Source: Paraburkholderia phenoliruptrix (GTDB lineage: Bacteria; Pseudomonadota; Gammaproteobacteria; Burkholderiales; Burkholderiaceae). From it: a DNA stretch of 64,000 nucleotides. This document shows, piece by piece, positions 57,282-64,000 of this stretch (its first letter is position 1; the number at the start of each line of letters is the position of its first letter). Location: assembly GCF_019511605.1 (NCBI RefSeq), contig NZ_JAEUAV010000003.1:248001-312000 (forward strand), in the 5' to 3' direction. Below the pieces are notes generated by a model. The model saw nothing but the letters and a program-made list of their open reading frames with translations, was not told the origin of the DNA and did no database searches. The translations under genes were made by a program, and so were the position numbers.

Positions 57282-57773
57282 ATGAAAGTAGCTGACCTCG
57301 AGGGCCTCGCGCTCGACTATTGGGTGGCCCGCAGCCTGCACGACTTCGTGCGCGAAATCCAGTTCACCGACAGCGGCGAAACCGTATTCATACGCGGTAA
57401 CGACCGCGGTCGTCCGTGGGACGGCCGATTCAAGCCTACAACGTCATGGGAAGCCGCTTCCGTGGTGCTCGAGCGCGCGCGTCGGCTGGAGCTGCGTGAG
57501 CGCGACGAACAGGGGCCTGCGCATTGCGTCGCAGAATTCGAAGGGGGGCGGGGACCGGTGGAGGGCCGCGCCGACTCGGTGCGTGTCGCGCTCTTGCGGG
57601 CGTTTGTGCAAAGCCGGTTTGGCGATAGCGTTGGCGAGATGCTGCACGAGCCGCAGATGCTGGCGGGCGATACGGCGCAACGCATTGCCGAAGCAACCGC
57701 GGGCAACACTTTCGAAGATGTTCCGAGCCCGGACGGGCATATCGGCGATATTCAGTCCCCGCCGCGGCCGTGA
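57282..57773 (+). CDS. DUF2591/NinX-like protein
   Basis: 163 residues starting MKVADLEGLALDYWVARSL. The family start (MKV..L.G..LDYWVA) is typical of the phage-derived DUF2591/NinX-like group, as is FKPTTSWEAASVVLERAR, where a Trp and a hydrophobic stretch are conserved. The C-terminal 40 residues look disordered. Function unknown. It lies between spoT and a pair of tRNA-Arg genes, with a GGGAG ribosome binding site. Confidence 0.65.
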   Translation: MKVADLEGLALDYWVARSLHDFVREIQFTDSGETVFIRGNDRGRPWDGRFKPTTSWEAASVVLERARRLELRERDEQGPAHCVAEFEGGRGPVEGRADSVRVALLRAFVQSRFGDSVGEMLHEPQMLAGDTAQRIAEATAGNTFEDVPSPDGHIGDIQSPPRP

Positions 57774-57838
57774 GTGCAAGCGGGGCGGTCACTGCGCGGC
57801 CGTAGGACGACGACGGCCGCAACCGTGCCCGGAAAAAC

Positions 57839-57866
57839 AAAGGGCCTTCCGGTTGGAAGGCCCTTT
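57839..57866 (-). terminator. Intrinsic terminator of the first tRNA-Arg
   Basis: Perfect 12-bp stem AAAGGGCCTTCC / GGAAGGCCCTTT with a 4-nt loop. On the minus strand it is followed by TTTGTTTTT. Confidence 0.85.
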
Positions 57867-57871
57867 AGAGG

Positions 57872-57948
57872 TGGCGCGGCTGGCAGGATTCGAACCCACG
57901 ACCCCTTGGTTCGTAGCCAAGTACTCTATCCAACTGAGCTACAGCCGC
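57872..57948 (-). tRNA. tRNA-Arg (anticodon ACG), copy 1
   Basis: 77 nt with encoded CCA. Acceptor stem GCGGCTG/CAGCCGC, D-arm TAGCTCAGTTGGATAGA, anticodon loop CTACGAA (anticodon ACG, normally edited to ICG), T-arm GGGTTCGAATCCTG. Identical to the gene at 58051-58127. Confidence 0.95.
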
Positions 57949-58018
57949 ACGCGAAACAGGTGATGCAGTTACGCCGTGCTGTTATGCCACCCGACGGCGA
58001 AAACTGGGTAAAACGTAA

Positions 58019-58040
58019 GGGCCTCCCCAGAGGGAGGCCC
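58019..58040 (-). terminator. Hairpin between the two tRNA-Arg genes
   Basis: 8-bp stem GGGCCTCC / GGAGGCCC with a 6-nt loop. The T tail is weak, so some read-through into copy 1 is possible. Confidence 0.6.
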
Positions 58041-58050
58041 TCGAAATAAA

Positions 58051-58127
58051 TGGCGCGGCTGGCAGGATTCGAACCCACGACCCCTTGGTTCGTAGCCAAG
58101 TACTCTATCCAACTGAGCTACAGCCGC
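58051..58127 (-). tRNA. tRNA-Arg (anticodon ACG), copy 2
   Basis: 77 nt, the same sequence as copy 1 over its whole length. It lies about 100 bases upstream of copy 1 in the direction of transcription. Confidence 0.95.
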
Positions 58128-58247
58128 ACGCAGAAACGAGATTATAGCAAAGGTTTCAAAAAAGGGAAGGGTGTAACTGCGATTTGTCTCATTGTCATGA
58201 TCGTGTACCCTAGTGAGGCAGTCGCTTGCTGCAGCTTATGGATCATC

Positions 58248-58817
58248 ATGAACAAGGCCTTTGTCAAAGAGTCGAGTGAAGATAACGACGACGACCTCGA
58301 CGTCGCCCAACCGGACGTTCCCGCGGGCACCAAGAACTACATCACGCCGGCGGGCTACCGTCGCATGCGCGACGAACTGCTGCAACTTATCGACGTCGAG
58401 CGGCCAGAAGTCGTCAAGCTCGTGTCGTGGGCGGCGTCAAACGGCGACCGCTCGGAGAACGGCGATTACATTTATGGCAAGCGCCGTTTGCGCGAGATCG
58501 ACCGGCGCATCCGTTTCCTGACCAAGCGGCTCGACCTTGCGGAGGTTGTCGACAGCAGCAAGCAGGAGAACGTCGATCAGGTCTTTTTCGGCGCGACTGT
58601 CGAATATGCGACGGAAGACGGCGAAGAACACACGGTGACCATTGTCGGCATCGACGAAGTGGATCTGGACATAGGCCACGTGAGCTGGATCTCGCCGATC
58701 GCACGGGCGCTGCTGAAAGCCAAGGTCGGCGACACGGTCACGTTGTACACGCCGGCAGGACCGCAGCCGATCGACATTCTCGACGTCAAGTATCCGCCCC
58801 CGGATAGCGGCGGCTAG
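58248..58817 (+). CDS. greB: Transcript cleavage factor GreB
   Basis: 189 residues. It rescues stalled RNA polymerase by stimulating cleavage of the RNA 3' end. The coiled-coil hairpin carries ASNGDRSENGDYIYGKRRLREIDRRI, which contains the two catalytic acidic residues, and the C-terminal FKBP-like domain ends at PQPIDILDVKYPP. The acidic N-terminal extension (DNDDDLDVAQPDVP) is not usual for GreA and lengthens the protein. The start MNKAFVKES is used; the frame also continues upstream through the tRNA gene, which is not real coding. Confidence 0.92.
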   Translation: MNKAFVKESSEDNDDDLDVAQPDVPAGTKNYITPAGYRRMRDELLQLIDVERPEVVKLVSWAASNGDRSENGDYIYGKRRLREIDRRIRFLTKRLDLAEVVDSSKQENVDQVFFGATVEYATEDGEEHTVTIVGIDEVDLDIGHVSWISPIARALLKAKVGDTVTLYTPAGPQPIDILDVKYPPPDSGG

Positions 58818-58898
58818 TTCTCTCTTTCTGCGCTTGCGGCTTTGTTTCGCGGGCCGGCTATGCCGGCCGCGGCTCAACGCATTGCCGACGGGACAAAA

Positions 58899-58922
58899 AA
58901 AGGCGCCGCAAGCGGCGCCTTT
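58899..58922. terminator. Bidirectional terminator between greB and the porin
   Basis: 11-bp perfect stem AAAGGCGCCGC / GCGGCGCCTTT with a two-base loop; six or more As precede it (T run for the porin transcript). It serves the convergent greB and porin genes. Confidence 0.88.
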
Positions 58923-58947
58923 CGTATTGCCTGTGTTGCCAGCCGCT

Positions 58948-60093
58948 TTAGAAGCGGTGACGCAGACCTGCCGTGACAGCGACCTGCTTGTTGTTGCTCG
59001 AAGCAGCCAGACCGTTGATGTCCGCACCCACGATCGCGTTTTCGTTGACTTGCTGGTATTCGCCTTGCAGATAGACGTCCGTGCGCTTGGACAGTGCGTA
59101 CGCCGTTTGCAGGTTGAACTGGTTCCAGTGCGGACGGGTGCCGGCGAGGCTTGCGCGCGTGTACGTGTACGAACCGGCGATGCTGACAGCCGGCGTCAGA
59201 GCGTAACGTGCGTTCGCTTCGAAGTTCTGGAAGTGTGCGCTGCCGCCACCGAACGCGATGCCGCCCGTCTGGCCCGACGCGCCTGCACCGATGCCTGCCA
59301 GACCCGACAGGTTGGTTTGCGAGTAGACGAGGCCGACGGTTGCCGGGCCGAACGCGTAGTTCGCGCCTGCGCCCCAGGTTTGCTGACGTGCAGCAAAGAA
59401 GGTGTTGTCGCTCGACACCGCGCCGCCCGAGTTGAACGCAGCAGCCGCGCCCGTCGCGCCGTTGCTGTTCAATTGCAGGTAAGCTGCGCCGACGTTCAGG
59501 CCGCCCCAGTTGTACGACGCGCCCGCGCTGTAGGCGCGGTTGTTGGCGAAGCCGTCTGCCTGGTTCGAGAAGCCGTACATGCCGCCAAACTTCAGGCCGC
59601 CGTAGTTCGCGCTCGTGTACTTGACCGAGTTGTTGACGCGGAACGAGTTGTTCAGGTTGTCGTTGTCGAACGGGTGGGCGAATTGGGTGCCGCCGTATTG
59701 CGTGCCGGTCAACGCGAGCGGGCCGACGAAGTCGACCATGCTGTCATATTGACGGCCGAGCGTAACGGCGCCGAACTGGGTGCTCGACAGGCCGACGAAC
59801 GCCTGACGGCCGAACTCACGCCCGCCTTGCCTGAGCGCGCCGTCATTGATGCCGAAGCCGTTTTCCAACGTGAAGATTGCCTTCAGGCCGCCGCCGAGGT
59901 CTTCAGCGCCGCGCAAGCCCCAACGGCTGCCGTTCACCGAGCCGCTGGTTTGCTGCCAGTTGCTGTGACCATGCTGGTTGTTGGTGTACGTGATGCCGGC
60001 GTCGATCAAGCCGTACAGCGTGACGCTGCTTTGTGCGTGCGCCGCCGTTGCAAAAACGCCCGTCAGGGCCGCGACCATAAGAGTCTTTTTCAT
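58948..60093 (-). CDS. Outer-membrane trimeric porin (Burkholderia OmpC/Omp38-like)
   Basis: 381 residues with a signal peptide (MKKTLMVAALTGVFATAAHA) and a mature start QSSVTLYGLIDAGITYTNN, the usual porin entry. The 16-stranded barrel features include GSRWGLRGAEDLGGGLKAIF, GREFGRQAFVGLSS and the final strand ending in Phe (VTAGLRHRF). It forms a general diffusion channel. A GGAG with 7-base spacing precedes the ATG. Long upstream region; no gene between it and the candidate RNA at 60503. Confidence 0.95.
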   Translation of the reverse strand: MKKTLMVAALTGVFATAAHAQSSVTLYGLIDAGITYTNNQHGHSNWQQTSGSVNGSRWGLRGAEDLGGGLKAIFTLENGFGINDGALRQGGREFGRQAFVGLSSTQFGAVTLGRQYDSMVDFVGPLALTGTQYGGTQFAHPFDNDNLNNSFRVNNSVKYTSANYGGLKFGGMYGFSNQADGFANNRAYSAGASYNWGGLNVGAAYLQLNSNGATGAAAAFNSGGAVSSDNTFFAARQQTWGAGANYAFGPATVGLVYSQTNLSGLAGIGAGASGQTGGIAFGGGSAHFQNFEANARYALTPAVSIAGSYTYTRASLAGTRPHWNQFNLQTAYALSKRTDVYLQGEYQQVNENAIVGADINGLAASSNNKQVAVTAGLRHRF

Positions 60094-60502
60094 CTTGTTA
60101 CTCCGAAAGCGAGAATTGGCAGTGAATCCTGCTTCAGAAAACCTTCAAGCGTCCGCTGCGAGAAGCGAATCCGCGGGAAGCGCGCAACGGACTGCGCTGT
60201 TTTCCGGTTACGCAAAGTGTAGAGAGAGCGTTCGCTGAATGGGCGTTTCGATTTCTGCAATAAAGTATTCCGCTGCTTGAAACGATAGGCGAATGCCTGA
60301 AAGCCCCGTCAGTCAACGGGTTGCGCGATGTCGGCGTACTTCAGGTGGGAGTGTCAACGAATTGCGTTGCGAATTTACGACGACAATTCGATGCGAAAAA
60401 GCAACAGGTTTGGGGCGATATACGTATTGTTGTTAATCGCGCAATAGACGATTGTTACTCGTGCGAACAATCGAATTGTGAATCCGGAGTTATACTGACG
60501 GT

Positions 60503-60586
60503 TCTGCTTTCCGAAGCGGACTTTTTCGTTGACGAAAAAGATCTCCAAACCTTTGTCGGCGCGACCTTCCAGTCGCGCTTTTTTTT
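60503..60586 (+). ncRNA. Candidate small RNA of about 84 nt
   Basis: A good -10 hexamer TATACT lies at 60491-60496. The 3' end is a strong intrinsic terminator: GCGCGAC (60559-60565) with GTCGCGC (60572-60578), then eight Ts. Between them a second perfect hairpin CTTTTTCGT-TG-ACGAAAAAG (60521-60540) occurs. No plus-strand gene lies upstream since greB, so this terminator is not explained otherwise. The size and U-rich end fit an Hfq-dependent small RNA. No clear -35 was found. Confidence 0.5.
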
Positions 60587-60624
60587 CGTCTGCGCATTAC
60601 GCGCTTGGCATGGGGCAGGGACGA

Positions 60625-60879
60625 TCAGTGCGCGGACGCAGCCCGGTCTGCGCTCCACCACTCGTTGGCAGTGGGGGCGCTCCAGTCTTCGATGACGTAG
60701 CGGCGAGCGTCCATCGGCGAGGAAAGCAGGTTCTGCCAGTGGTCGCCGTGCCAGACGAGATCGAAATCGAGGGCGGACGTGTCGGAGCCGGCGCGCACGG
60801 TGCCGGGAGTCTGCGACTGCGTTTGAGAAAAATGAGGAAAGAGGCCTGAAAGCAGGCGGCGGATAGTGGGGAACTGCAT
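60625..60879 (-). CDS. Small hypothetical protein
   Basis: 84 residues starting MQFPTIRRLLSGLFPHF with GGGAG six bases upstream. A Thr/Ser/Gln-rich stretch follows and the C-terminal half has conserved-looking LDFDLVWHGDHWQNLLSSPM and YVIEDWSAPTANEWW. No family recognised and no signal peptide. Codon use is like neighbouring genes. Confidence 0.6.
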   Translation of the reverse strand: MQFPTIRRLLSGLFPHFSQTQSQTPGTVRAGSDTSALDFDLVWHGDHWQNLLSSPMDARRYVIEDWSAPTANEWWSADRAASAH

Positions 60880-61147
60880 GTCAATCTCCCAATGCGCATT
60901 AACAGCAAATGCTGGCTTTATGATGCGATTCGATAGTGTGGACGGACAACCCGGATAAACACTTACCAAAGTCACAAATCGTTACAAATACGGGCGCATA
61001 TCTGGAAGGTTTTCCCGAATTCAATCAATTTTGCTGCTGACCAAGTAAGTTTGACTTCTTTGCAAGTCGAAAAACGCCCGCCATTTCCGCCACCCGGCTA
61101 ACTTTTCACTTATTGAATGCCGTGCATAGGGCCGATTAAAAATTCAC

Positions 61148-61177
61148 TTGACGGTGATTCGCCGCGCCCCGTATAAC
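61148..61177 (+). promoter_or_regulatory. Sigma-70 promoter of the cold-shock gene
   Basis: TTGACG (61148-61153) and TATAAC (61172-61177) with an 18-bp spacer. Transcription should start near 61184, giving a 5' leader of about 125 nt before the cspA-type ATG. Confidence 0.75.
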
Positions 61178-61210
61178 GGCAAGGCTGATTTCAGAAGCCG
61201 CTCCGAGTGC

Positions 61211-61274
61211 GCAATGCCCGAGGGATATTCGTTATGGATAAGTTGGCAAAAGATTGAGGCGTTGAGGGCATTGC
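61211..61274 (+). promoter_or_regulatory. Structured leader of the cold-shock gene
   Basis: GCAATGCCC (61211-61219) pairs perfectly with GGGCATTGC (61266-61274), closing a 46-nt loop. This lies within the predicted 5' leader and ends about 20 bases before the ribosome binding site. Cold-shock mRNAs of other bacteria have temperature-sensitive leaders, so a similar role is an inference. Confidence 0.4.
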
Positions 61275-61308
61275 CCGATTTGATAATTCGTTGAGGGAAA
61301 ACTGCAAA

Positions 61309-61512
61309 ATGGAAACAGGTATCGTCAAATGGTTTAACGATGCTAAGGGCTTTGGCTTCATTACGTCGGACTCGGGTGGTGAAGATCTCTTTGCACACTT
61401 TTCGGAAATTCGCACTGAAGGATTCAAGTCGCTGAAGGAAAACCAGCGCGTGTCGTTCGACGTGAAGGCCGGCCCGAAGGGCAAGCAGGCTGCGAACATC
61501 CAGCCGCTCTAA
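61309..61512 (+). CDS. cspA: Cold-shock protein (CspA family)
   Basis: 67 residues forming one cold-shock OB fold that binds single-stranded RNA and DNA. RNP1-like [11 protein letters not shown] and RNP2-like DLFAHFSEI are present, with the family start [14 protein letters not shown]. The ATG at 61309 with GAGGG upstream is chosen. A promoter and a long leader precede it and a terminator follows, so it is monocistronic. Confidence 0.95.
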   Translation: METGIVKWFNDAKGFGFITSDSGGEDLFAHFSEIRTEGFKSLKENQRVSFDVKAGPKGKQAANIQPL

Positions 61513-61558
61513 GCCGCGCATTGCGCTTGCGCCCGTGCGGGGCGCAGATGCAGTCTGA

Positions 61559-61587
61559 AGCCCTCGTGTTAATCGCGAGGGCTTTTT
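61559..61587 (+). terminator. Intrinsic terminator of the cold-shock gene
   Basis: 8-bp stem AGCCCTCG / CGAGGGCT (61559-61566, 61576-61583) with a T run on the plus strand. Confidence 0.9.
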
Positions 61588-61807
61588 GTTTTATTTCGCC
61601 GATATTAGCTTGCCGGCTCAATATCTACCCAGCTTTTGACTGTATCAGTGAACTGGCGCGTTGGCGCTGCCGGTTTTTTGCCGACGGACCGGTTGGCAAA
61701 AGCACCGACGGCGCACGCGGCCGTGCCGCGGCCATCGTATCTGCGCGGTCCGTGGCCGTTAACTAGTGCATACTTGGCGCAAAGTCACGCGTCCAAGCAT
61801 CCTCTTC

Positions 61808-62959
61808 ATGTCTGAACTGTTTCTGGCCGAACCGGCCCTCGCTGAGCCTATCGTCTTCGTCGATCTCGAGACCACCGGCGGCTCCACCAACGAACACCGT
61901 ATTACAGAGGTGGGGGTCGTGGAAGTCGGGCCGACCGGTGTCACGCGCTGGAGCAGTCTCGTCGATCCGCAGCAACCCATCCCGTCGTTCATCCAGCAGC
62001 TCACCGGAATCACGAACGCCATGGTACGTGGCGCGCCCACATTCGACGCCATCGCACCGGAGCTCTTCGCACGGCTCAACGGCAAGCTGTTCGTCGCGCA
62101 TAACGCGAGCTTTGACCGGGGCTTTCTGCGCGGGGAATTCCGGCGCGTCGGCATTTCCTTCGACCCGGACGTGCTGTGCACGGTGCGCCTGTCGCGCGCG
62201 CTGTTTCCGTCCGAAAAACGCCACGGGCTCGATGCGCTGGTCGAGCGCCATTCGCTGGTGCCGTCCGACCGCCACCGTGCGCTCGCTGACGCCGATCTGA
62301 TCTGGCAGTTCTGGCAGCGCCTTCACACGCTCGTGCCGCTGGAGACCTTGCGCGCGCAGATTGAACGCACGACGCGCCGCTACCGGCTCGCGGGCGACAT
62401 CACCGAAGATCTGCTTGAGACAGCGCCTGCCGGTTGCGGCGTTTATGCGTTTTATGGAGAAGGCGATTTGCCGCTGTATGTCGGGCGGAGCGTGCGCGTG
62501 CGTCAGCGGCTGCGCGCGCATCTGACGGGCGAGCGGCGCTCGTCGAAGGATATGCGGCTCGCGCAGCAGGTAAGGCGCGTCGAGTGGCGTGCAACCGGCG
62601 GCGAATTGGGTGCAATGCTGGCGGAGGCGCAGTGGATCGCGGCGCTGCGCCCTGGCCACAATCGCGTGCCGCGCGTCACGAAGAGCGATCCCGTCGACGC
62701 CCCGTGGCCGTTCCAGGGACCCGTTGTATTTGAAGAGCGAGAAGAATCGTCGCAGGCGCGCGCTTTTCATGTCGTCGACCGGTGGCGTTACATCGGCCAC
62801 GCGCCCTCATTGGCGCAGGCCATCGACCTTCATGCCTCGTGTGCGGCCAGCGGCTTCGAGCTGTCGACATATCGAATTCTGCAAAGCCATCTGGCGCGCG
62901 GTCTGCGGATGATGCCGCTGAGTGTCGCGCGCGCCGAGCCTGTATTGGGCGTTGCCTGA
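61808..62959 (+). CDS. DEDDh 3'-5' exonuclease fused to a GIY-YIG domain
   Basis: 383 residues. The N-terminal exonuclease domain of the DNA polymerase III epsilon type has VFVDLETTGG (Asp19, Glu21), FVAHNASFDRGFL and HRALADADLIW with the His-Asp pair. After about residue 200 a GIY-YIG domain begins: GCGVYAFYGEGDLPLYVGRSVRVRQRL, as in UvrC and Cho. Such fusions occur in proteobacteria and are thought to act in DNA repair; substrate unknown. The ATG at 61808 is used; an in-frame GTG at 61766 is possible. Confidence 0.88.
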   Translation: MSELFLAEPALAEPIVFVDLETTGGSTNEHRITEVGVVEVGPTGVTRWSSLVDPQQPIPSFIQQLTGITNAMVRGAPTFDAIAPELFARLNGKLFVAHNASFDRGFLRGEFRRVGISFDPDVLCTVRLSRALFPSEKRHGLDALVERHSLVPSDRHRALADADLIWQFWQRLHTLVPLETLRAQIERTTRRYRLAGDITEDLLETAPAGCGVYAFYGEGDLPLYVGRSVRVRQRLRAHLTGERRSSKDMRLAQQVRRVEWRATGGELGAMLAEAQWIAALRPGHNRVPRVTKSDPVDAPWPFQGPVVFEEREESSQARAFHVVDRWRYIGHAPSLAQAIDLHASCAASGFELSTYRILQSHLARGLRMMPLSVARAEPVLGVA

Positions 62960-63052
62960 CTGCTTCAGTCTGTTCGATACGCTCTGCCGCGCGCGGCTTC
63001 GAACCAGCGCCTCGGGCAGAGCTGAACATGCGCAGCGCTCGATGATCGTTCC

Positions 63053-63112
63053 GCTGCTCGTCCCGCTTCTCGTCCTGCTTCTCGCCCTGCTTTTCGCCGT
63101 GCTTTTCGCCCT
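63053..63112. repeat. 12-bp tandem repeat, five copies
   Basis: Units of the type GCTTCTCGTCCT / GCTTTTCGCCCT run head to tail in the intergenic region after the exonuclease. On the minus strand they would read Gly-Glu-Lys-Gln repeats and on the plus strand Leu/Phe/Ala-rich repeats. Confidence 0.85.
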
Positions 63113-63123
63113 GCTTGCCGCGG

Positions 63124-63720
63124 TCAGCCGGTTGCGCCGACGCCACCGCTTTCGCACACGTGTCCCAGCGCGTGGGAGAGTGCATTCGAGCGCATTGAGT
63201 CGTAGCGGGTCAGCGACTTCCAGTTAGCCAGCGATTGCGCCACGCGCGACGGACAGTCCGGGGCCGCGCGCAGCGGCTGCACGCGAGCGAGGCCGGCAAT
63301 GAGCGCTTGCGTCAGGCGGTCGAGTTGGGGGCGCGTGCTCGTTGCGAGGTCCGGGGCCGGCTCTTGCGGCGGTTGACTCGCACGCCAGTTTGCAAACAGC
63401 GCGTTTTGCACTTCCTTGCTGGCGTCTATCTGATCCTGAAAGAAGGCGCGCGCGAAAGCTGGATCCACGTCGGCGGCGGCCGCGCGTTTTTGCACATCGG
63501 CGAGTAGGGCTTCTTCGCGCGGCTTGTCAGTGATCGGCTGATGTTTCGCCCATTTCCAGCGCGCGACCGGCTCGGCCAGCGCGAGGCGCTGCGACACGAG
63601 CGCGATCAGATTGGTGAGCGCGGTGTCGTCGCCATCGGCAACGGCAGGGGCGGGCGTGAAAACGGCGTAGGCAAAAAGCGCGAGCGCGCAACGAGCGGCA
63701 AAGCGAGATAGACGAGTCAT
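63124..63720 (-). CDS. Secreted chorismate mutase (AroQ gamma class)
   Basis: 198 residues with a signal peptide (MTRLSRFAARCALALFAYAVFTPAPAVA) followed by an all-helical chorismate mutase domain: LTNLIALVSQRLALAEPVARWKW and KPREEALLADVQKRAAAADV, then FARAFFQDQIDASKEVQ. It turns chorismate into prephenate, but in the periplasm or outside, unlike the biosynthetic enzymes. Its purpose is unclear. The start MTRLSRF gives a correct signal peptide; upstream residues in the same frame are Arg-rich and not conserved. Confidence 0.85.
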   Translation of the reverse strand: MTRLSRFAARCALALFAYAVFTPAPAVADGDDTALTNLIALVSQRLALAEPVARWKWAKHQPITDKPREEALLADVQKRAAAADVDPAFARAFFQDQIDASKEVQNALFANWRASQPPQEPAPDLATSTRPQLDRLTQALIAGLARVQPLRAAPDCPSRVAQSLANWKSLTRYDSMRSNALSHALGHVCESGGVGATG

Positions 63721-64000
63721 GGGCTGAGCGAAAGGGCTGAACGATGGCCGGACGGCTGCGGAGAAAAGCAGAAGAATAGACGATCCGCTGTATTGCAGGA
63801 GCGTTCGGCGCAGGAGGGCCGCTGGAGGAGTGCAGGCGCGACGCGGTTCACACGCGCGAGGTCGCGCAACGCGCATGGGCGCGCGTTCACATCAGGCGGC
63901 GGTAGGCCGTCTGGTCGAACCGTTGCAATGGAAGGTGATGCATAGCGCGCGAGCGACCATGCCCCGGGTCACAAACGCCGGGACAGCTACCGCCTTGCGC
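63721..64000. other. Right-hand end, no supported gene
   Basis: 280 bp between the chorismate mutase start and the edge. No ribosome binding site, tRNA or terminator was found. It probably contains the promoter of the chorismate mutase gene. Confidence 0.4.

Larger units (their letters stand above)
60880..61308. other. Long intergenic region upstream of the cold-shock gene
   Basis: AT-rich compared with the rest of the window, about 430 bp. It holds the promoter at 61148-61177 and the leader dyad at 61211-61274. No gene was seen. Confidence 0.5.

Noticed and set aside
58050..58247. Longer GreB N-terminus
   Set aside because: The upstream part of the frame is the antisense of tRNA-Arg copy 2; the MNKAFVKES start is the sensible one.
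60321..60695. 124-codon plus-strand frame near the porin
   Set aside because: It runs through a strong intrinsic terminator and has no ribosome binding site; the region is better read as a small RNA.
62922..63227. Leu/Phe/Ala-rich membrane-like frame over the 12-bp repeats
   Set aside because: The hydrophobic stretch is created by the tandem repeat itself and overlaps the end of the exonuclease gene.

Overview
The window looks like a stretch of the main chromosome of a Burkholderiaceae beta-proteobacterium, most probably Paraburkholderia. This rests on gene content and protein style: high GC with strong GC bias at third codon positions, a Burkholderia-type trimeric porin, a RibB/GTP-cyclohydrolase-like fusion in a ribD-ribE-ribBA-ribH-nusB operon, and YicC-Gmk-RpoZ-SpoT in that order. 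No sequence comparison could be run, so the genus is an inference.

Layout. 1-1.7 kb: end of a LIV-type branched-chain amino acid ABC transporter (livM end, livG, livF). 1.9-7.4 kb: GNAT acetyltransferase, an acetylornithine-type aminotransferase, a [2Fe-2S] flavin reductase, an SDR-like protein, a small membrane protein and rsuA. 7.9-17.5 kb: one tightly packed plus-strand peptide-utilisation operon: RpiR/SIS regulator, isoaspartyl peptidase, gsiABCD-type ABC importer, DmpA-type aminopeptidase and M55 D-aminopeptidase. 17.5-34.5 kb: mixed housekeeping genes (alpha/beta hydrolase, aroP, tRNA-Leu, hemN, uppP, trmB, a lytic transglycosylase domain protein, tRNA-Gly, YggT, EthD-like protein, serine/threonine dehydratase, LysE, ubiD, membrane-anchored transglycosylase). 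34.6-41.6 kb: aminotransferase, nusB, the riboflavin genes and hemL, all on the minus strand. 41.8-44.1 kb: an EVE/PUA-like protein, a Bcr/CflA exporter and a small hypothetical gene.

44.6-49.6 kb is the accessory part: an orphan type VI secretion islet made of vgrG, a nuclease effector and its immunity gene. The effector ends in a PoNe-like PD-(D/E)xK nuclease domain. The immunity protein is PoNi-like (DUF1910/DUF1911) with an added C-terminal module. The islet lies against the 3' end of tRNA-Ser(UGA).

49.9-57.8 kb returns to core genes: hemW-rdgB-rph (minus) divergent from yicC-gmk-rpoZ-spoT (plus). 57.8-64 kb: two identical tRNA-Arg(ACG) genes, greB, a porin, a cold-shock gene with a structured leader, an exonuclease/GIY-YIG fusion and a secreted chorismate mutase.

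Three intergenic stretches carry promoter-like and terminator signals without a protein gene between them (about 25.0-25.2 kb minus, 32.9-33.04 kb plus, 60.5-60.6 kb plus). They are candidate small RNAs or regulatory leaders. Several 9-15 bp tandem repeat tracts sit in intergenic DNA.
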